DNA of 7,543 nucleotides from an uncultured Brevundimonas sp. (GTDB lineage: Bacteria; Pseudomonadota; Alphaproteobacteria; Caulobacterales; Caulobacteraceae): NCBI GenBank assembly GCA_946885435.1, contig CAMPGL010000105.1, forward strand, positions 1 through 7,543, in the 5' to 3' direction. The translations under genes were made by a program, and so were the position numbers. The notes under the pieces are model-generated. The model did not search any database. It was not told the origin of the DNA and saw only the letters and a program-made list of their open reading frames with translations. Shown here one piece after another: positions 6,360-7,543 of this stretch; the stretch's first letter is position 1; each line of letters opens with the position of its first letter.

Positions 6360-6386
6360 CCTTTAGCACAGCCGTAACGGCGGGAA
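6360..6386 (-). promoter_or_regulatory. Candidate housekeeping promoter for acpP-fabF
   Basis: On the minus strand TTCCCGC (6386-6380) is followed by a 12-nt spacer and GCTAAAGG (6367-6360). This resembles the Caulobacter housekeeping consensus TTGACGS, 10-14 nt, GCTANAWC: five of seven positions match in the -35 box, and the first six of eight in the -10 box (one of those six is the free position N). The start of transcription would be near 6353, giving a leader of about 106 nt before acpP. It is the best candidate I found by eye in the 173-nt gap between fabG and acpP. A separate promoter for acpP fits its usually high expression, but readthrough from fabG is not excluded because no terminator is visible after fabG. 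Confidence 0.45.
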
Positions 6387-6396
6387 ACAGTCTGTT
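6371..6396. repeat. Two 11-bp inverted repeats at the candidate acpP promoter
   Basis: GCCGT-A-ACGGC at 6371-6381 and AACAG-T-CTGTT at 6386-6396 are both perfect 5+1+5 palindromes, with centres 15 bp apart. The first lies within the spacer of the candidate promoter and touches its -35 box; the second starts at the far edge of the -35 box. The two have different sequences, so they are not two copies of one operator. Position makes them candidate protein-binding sites; no regulator can be named from the sequence. Confidence 0.4.
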
Positions 6397-6415
6397 GCGA
6401 TCCGTCAGCGATCCG
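6397..6415. repeat. Tandem direct repeat upstream of acpP promoter
   Basis: GCGATCCG occurs at 6397-6404 and again at 6408-6415, separated by TCA, giving an 11-bp period close to one DNA helical turn. The repeats lie directly upstream of the second 11-bp palindrome and the candidate -35 box, and just after the fabG stop. Two copies on one helix face would suit an activator or cooperative binder. This may also be chance, as the copies are short. Confidence 0.4.
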
Positions 6416-6419
6416 CCGA

Positions 6420-7160
6420 TCAAATCATCGCCATCCCGCCATTCACGTGCAGTGTCTGGCCGGTGACATAGGCGGCTTCGTCGGACGCCAGATAGACCGC
6501 CGCCGCCGCGATTTCGTCGCCCGAGCCCAGACGGCCGGCCGGGATCTTCGACAGGATGACTTCGCGCTGCTGATCGTTGAGCACGTCCGTCATCGGAGAG
6601 GCGATGAAGCCCGGCGCGATGCAGTTCACGGTGATGCCGCGGCTGCCGACCTCCTGCGCCAGCGACTTGGAGAAGCCGATCATGCCGGCCTTGGAGGCCG
6701 AATAGTTGGTCTGGCCGGGATTGCCGGTGACCCCAACCACCGAGGTCACGCCGATGATGCGGCCCGACCGGCGCTTCATCATGCCCTTCATGGCGGCGCG
6801 GCAGAGGCGGAAATAGCTCTCCAGATTGACCTTGATGACCTGCTCGAAGTCCTCGTCCTTCATCCGCATCAGAAGGCCGTCCTTGGTGATGCCGGCGTTG
6901 GCCACGAGGATGTCCAGCGAGGCGCCCGCGACCTCCTCGGCCCGGCCGACCAGGCCGTCGACCGAGTCCGCGTCCGACAGGTTCGCCGCCGCGGCGAAGG
7001 CCCGGCCGCCGAGCTCGCCGGCCAGGTCGTTCAGCACCGCCTCGCGCGTGCCGGACAGGACCACGGACGCGCCCTGCGCATGCAGAGCCCGCGCGATCGC
7101 CCCGCCGATGCCGCCGGTCGCGCCGGTGACGAGCGCGGTCTTGCCTTCGAGATTGAACAT
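6420..7160 (-). CDS. fabG: 3-oxoacyl-[acyl-carrier-protein] reductase FabG
   Basis: FabG reduces beta-ketoacyl-ACP to beta-hydroxyacyl-ACP with NADPH in each elongation cycle. The 246 residues are a standard short-chain dehydrogenase length. The cofactor-binding motif TGATGGIG is at 12-19, the VANAG strand motif at 86-90, and the catalytic tetrad is Asn112, Ser140, Tyr153 and Lys157 (NYSASKAG), the last three offset by two from E. coli FabG. NCIAPGFI (179-186), PMTD (189-192) and the C-terminal VNGGMAMI are typical of FabG rather than other reductases of the family. The ATG at 7160 has AAGGA (7174-7170) 9 nt upstream. It overlaps the stop of the small upstream gene by one base (TAATG). FabD lies just beyond that small gene, so the usual fabD-fabG pairing is interrupted. 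Confidence 0.97.
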   Translation of the reverse strand: MFNLEGKTALVTGATGGIGGAIARALHAQGASVVLSGTREAVLNDLAGELGGRAFAAAANLSDADSVDGLVGRAEEVAGASLDILVANAGITKDGLLMRMKDEDFEQVIKVNLESYFRLCRAAMKGMMKRRSGRIIGVTSVVGVTGNPGQTNYSASKAGMIGFSKSLAQEVGSRGITVNCIAPGFIASPMTDVLNDQQREVILSKIPAGRLGSGDEIAAAAVYLASDEAAYVTGQTLHVNGGMAMI

Positions 7161-7405
7161 TACTGCCTGTCCTTGGTGGCTATTGGGATGGACCAGGCGC
7201 TGGGAGCCTCGTCGAAATGAGTAACCTGCCGCCCGTCGGCAAAGAGGGTCCAGAGTGGCTCATCGGGAAAGTTGTTCATCCTGAGTTTCAAACGATGCTG
7301 GCCCGCGGATGCGTACCAACCGCCAATCAGCTCCTGTCTGAATTTCAGGGCCTCCGCCTTGAGCCACTGAAAGTCACCCCATTCGTTCTCGCCTGGCCAC
7401 CGCAT
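7160..7405 (-). CDS. Small tryptophan-rich protein of unknown function inserted between fabD and fabG
   Basis: I do not recognise a named family. The 81-residue product is soluble-looking, with no signal peptide or membrane segment, and has six tryptophans (3, 9, 14, 30, 52, 71). A charged, helix-prone first half (EWGDFQWLKAEALKFRQEL) leads into alternating strand-like stretches (HRLKLRM, PLWTLFADGRQVTHF) ending APSAWSIP; the pattern suggests a small alpha/beta fold. The phrase NNFPDEPLWTLFADG recalls small uncharacterised bacterial proteins, but I cannot verify this. That it is a real gene is supported by GAGGA (7419-7415) 9 nt before the ATG, a 6-nt gap from the fabD stop and a TAATG junction with fabG. 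It differs from its neighbours: 143 of 245 bases counted in 7161-7405 are G or C (about 58%), and it uses AGA, AGG, ATA, TTG, AAA and TTT codons that the flanking genes largely avoid. This points to later acquisition, or weak selection on codons. Confidence 0.75.
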   Translation of the reverse strand: MRWPGENEWGDFQWLKAEALKFRQELIGGWYASAGQHRLKLRMNNFPDEPLWTLFADGRQVTHFDEAPSAWSIPIATKDRQ

Positions 7406-7411
7406 TCAGGA

Positions 7412-7543
7412 CTATCCTCGAGCGAACGCTTCCATCTCCTCCGGCGCGTTCAGCGTGATCGTCTCGGCGTCCGGGGCGATGCGCTTGGCCATGCCGGTGA
7501 GGACCTTGCCCGAGCCGATCTCCACGAAGCGGGTGACGCCGCC
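7412..7543 (-). CDS. fabD: Malonyl CoA-ACP transacylase FabD, C-terminal part only
   Basis: An open frame enters from the right edge of the window and ends in TAG at 7414-7412, giving 43 residues. GGVTRFVEIGSGKVLTGMAK followed by RIAPDAETITLNAPEEMEAF is the expected end of FabD: the family has a G-V-x-x-F-x-E-x-G-x-G-x-V-L-x-G motif followed by a K-R and a short tail with N-x-P. FabD moves malonyl groups from CoA to ACP, supplying FabF and FabH. The active-site serine and histidine lie outside the window. Its position upstream of fabG, with only the small unknown gene between, supports the call. The GAGGA that serves as ribosome site for that next gene is inside the last codons of fabD. Confidence 0.9.
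   Translation of the reverse strand, partial: GGVTRFVEIGSGKVLTGMAKRIAPDAETITLNAPEEMEAFARG
7415..7419 (-). promoter_or_regulatory. Ribosome binding site of the small gene at 7160-7405
   Basis: The minus strand reads GAGGA at 7419-7415, 9 nt before the ATG at 7405. The same 9-nt spacing of AAGGA is seen at fabG and fabF, which argues that the small ORF is translated as a proper member of the operon. Confidence 0.6.

Noticed and set aside
7160..7411. An insertion sequence or other mobile element carrying the small gene between fabD and fabG.
   Set aside because: No terminal inverted repeats, target duplications or transposase remnants are visible at the junctions, which are only a few bases long.

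Overview
The window is GC-rich (mostly about 65-75% GC where sampled) and carries core housekeeping genes of an alphaproteobacterium. The Caulobacterales (Caulobacter, Brevundimonas or Phenylobacterium type) fit best. The reasons are the gene orders surA-pdxA-rsmA and fabD-fabG-acpP-fabF-mltG-yicC-gmk, alphaproteobacterial features in RsmA and FabF, and a candidate promoter of the Caulobacter housekeeping sigma type. The genus is an inference from family knowledge, not a search result.

Plus strand, 1-2073: the C-terminal end of the periplasmic chaperone/isomerase SurA, then pdxA (vitamin B6 synthesis), then rsmA (16S rRNA dimethylation). Spacing is 3 nt between surA and pdxA, and pdxA overlaps rsmA by 11 nt, so this is the end of one operon. 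Minus strand, from 7543 down to 2070: the C-terminal end of fabD, a small unrecognised gene, fabG, acpP, fabF, mltG, yicC and gmk. This is the type II fatty acid synthesis cluster, followed by a septal/elongation lytic transglycosylase, a YicC-family RNA-turnover protein and guanylate kinase. The two operons converge, and their TAG stop codons share the palindrome CTAG at 2070-2073, leaving no room for an intergenic terminator.

The only gene-free stretches are 6247-6419 (173 nt, upstream of acpP) and 5917-6006 (90 nt, between acpP and fabF). The first holds a plausible promoter with operator-like repeats in and next to it. The second holds a nested inverted repeat. No stretch over 300 nt lacks a gene. 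Apart from these gaps the minus-strand genes are tightly packed, with start/stop overlaps (TAATG, GTGA, GTGAGTAG and an 11-nt overlap) that suggest translational coupling. FabD, FabG, AcpP and FabF supply successive steps of acyl chain building. MltG trims nascent peptidoglycan, and Gmk feeds the GTP pool, so the cluster joins membrane, wall and nucleotide supply.

Most of the window is ordinary core genome. The clearest anomaly is the 81-residue, tryptophan-rich gene at 7160-7405. It sits inside the essential fatty acid operon between fabD and fabG, has a good ribosome binding site, and differs from its neighbours in GC and codon use. No transposon, CRISPR array, tRNA or rRNA is visible. I found no strong evidence of a wholly new multi-gene system.
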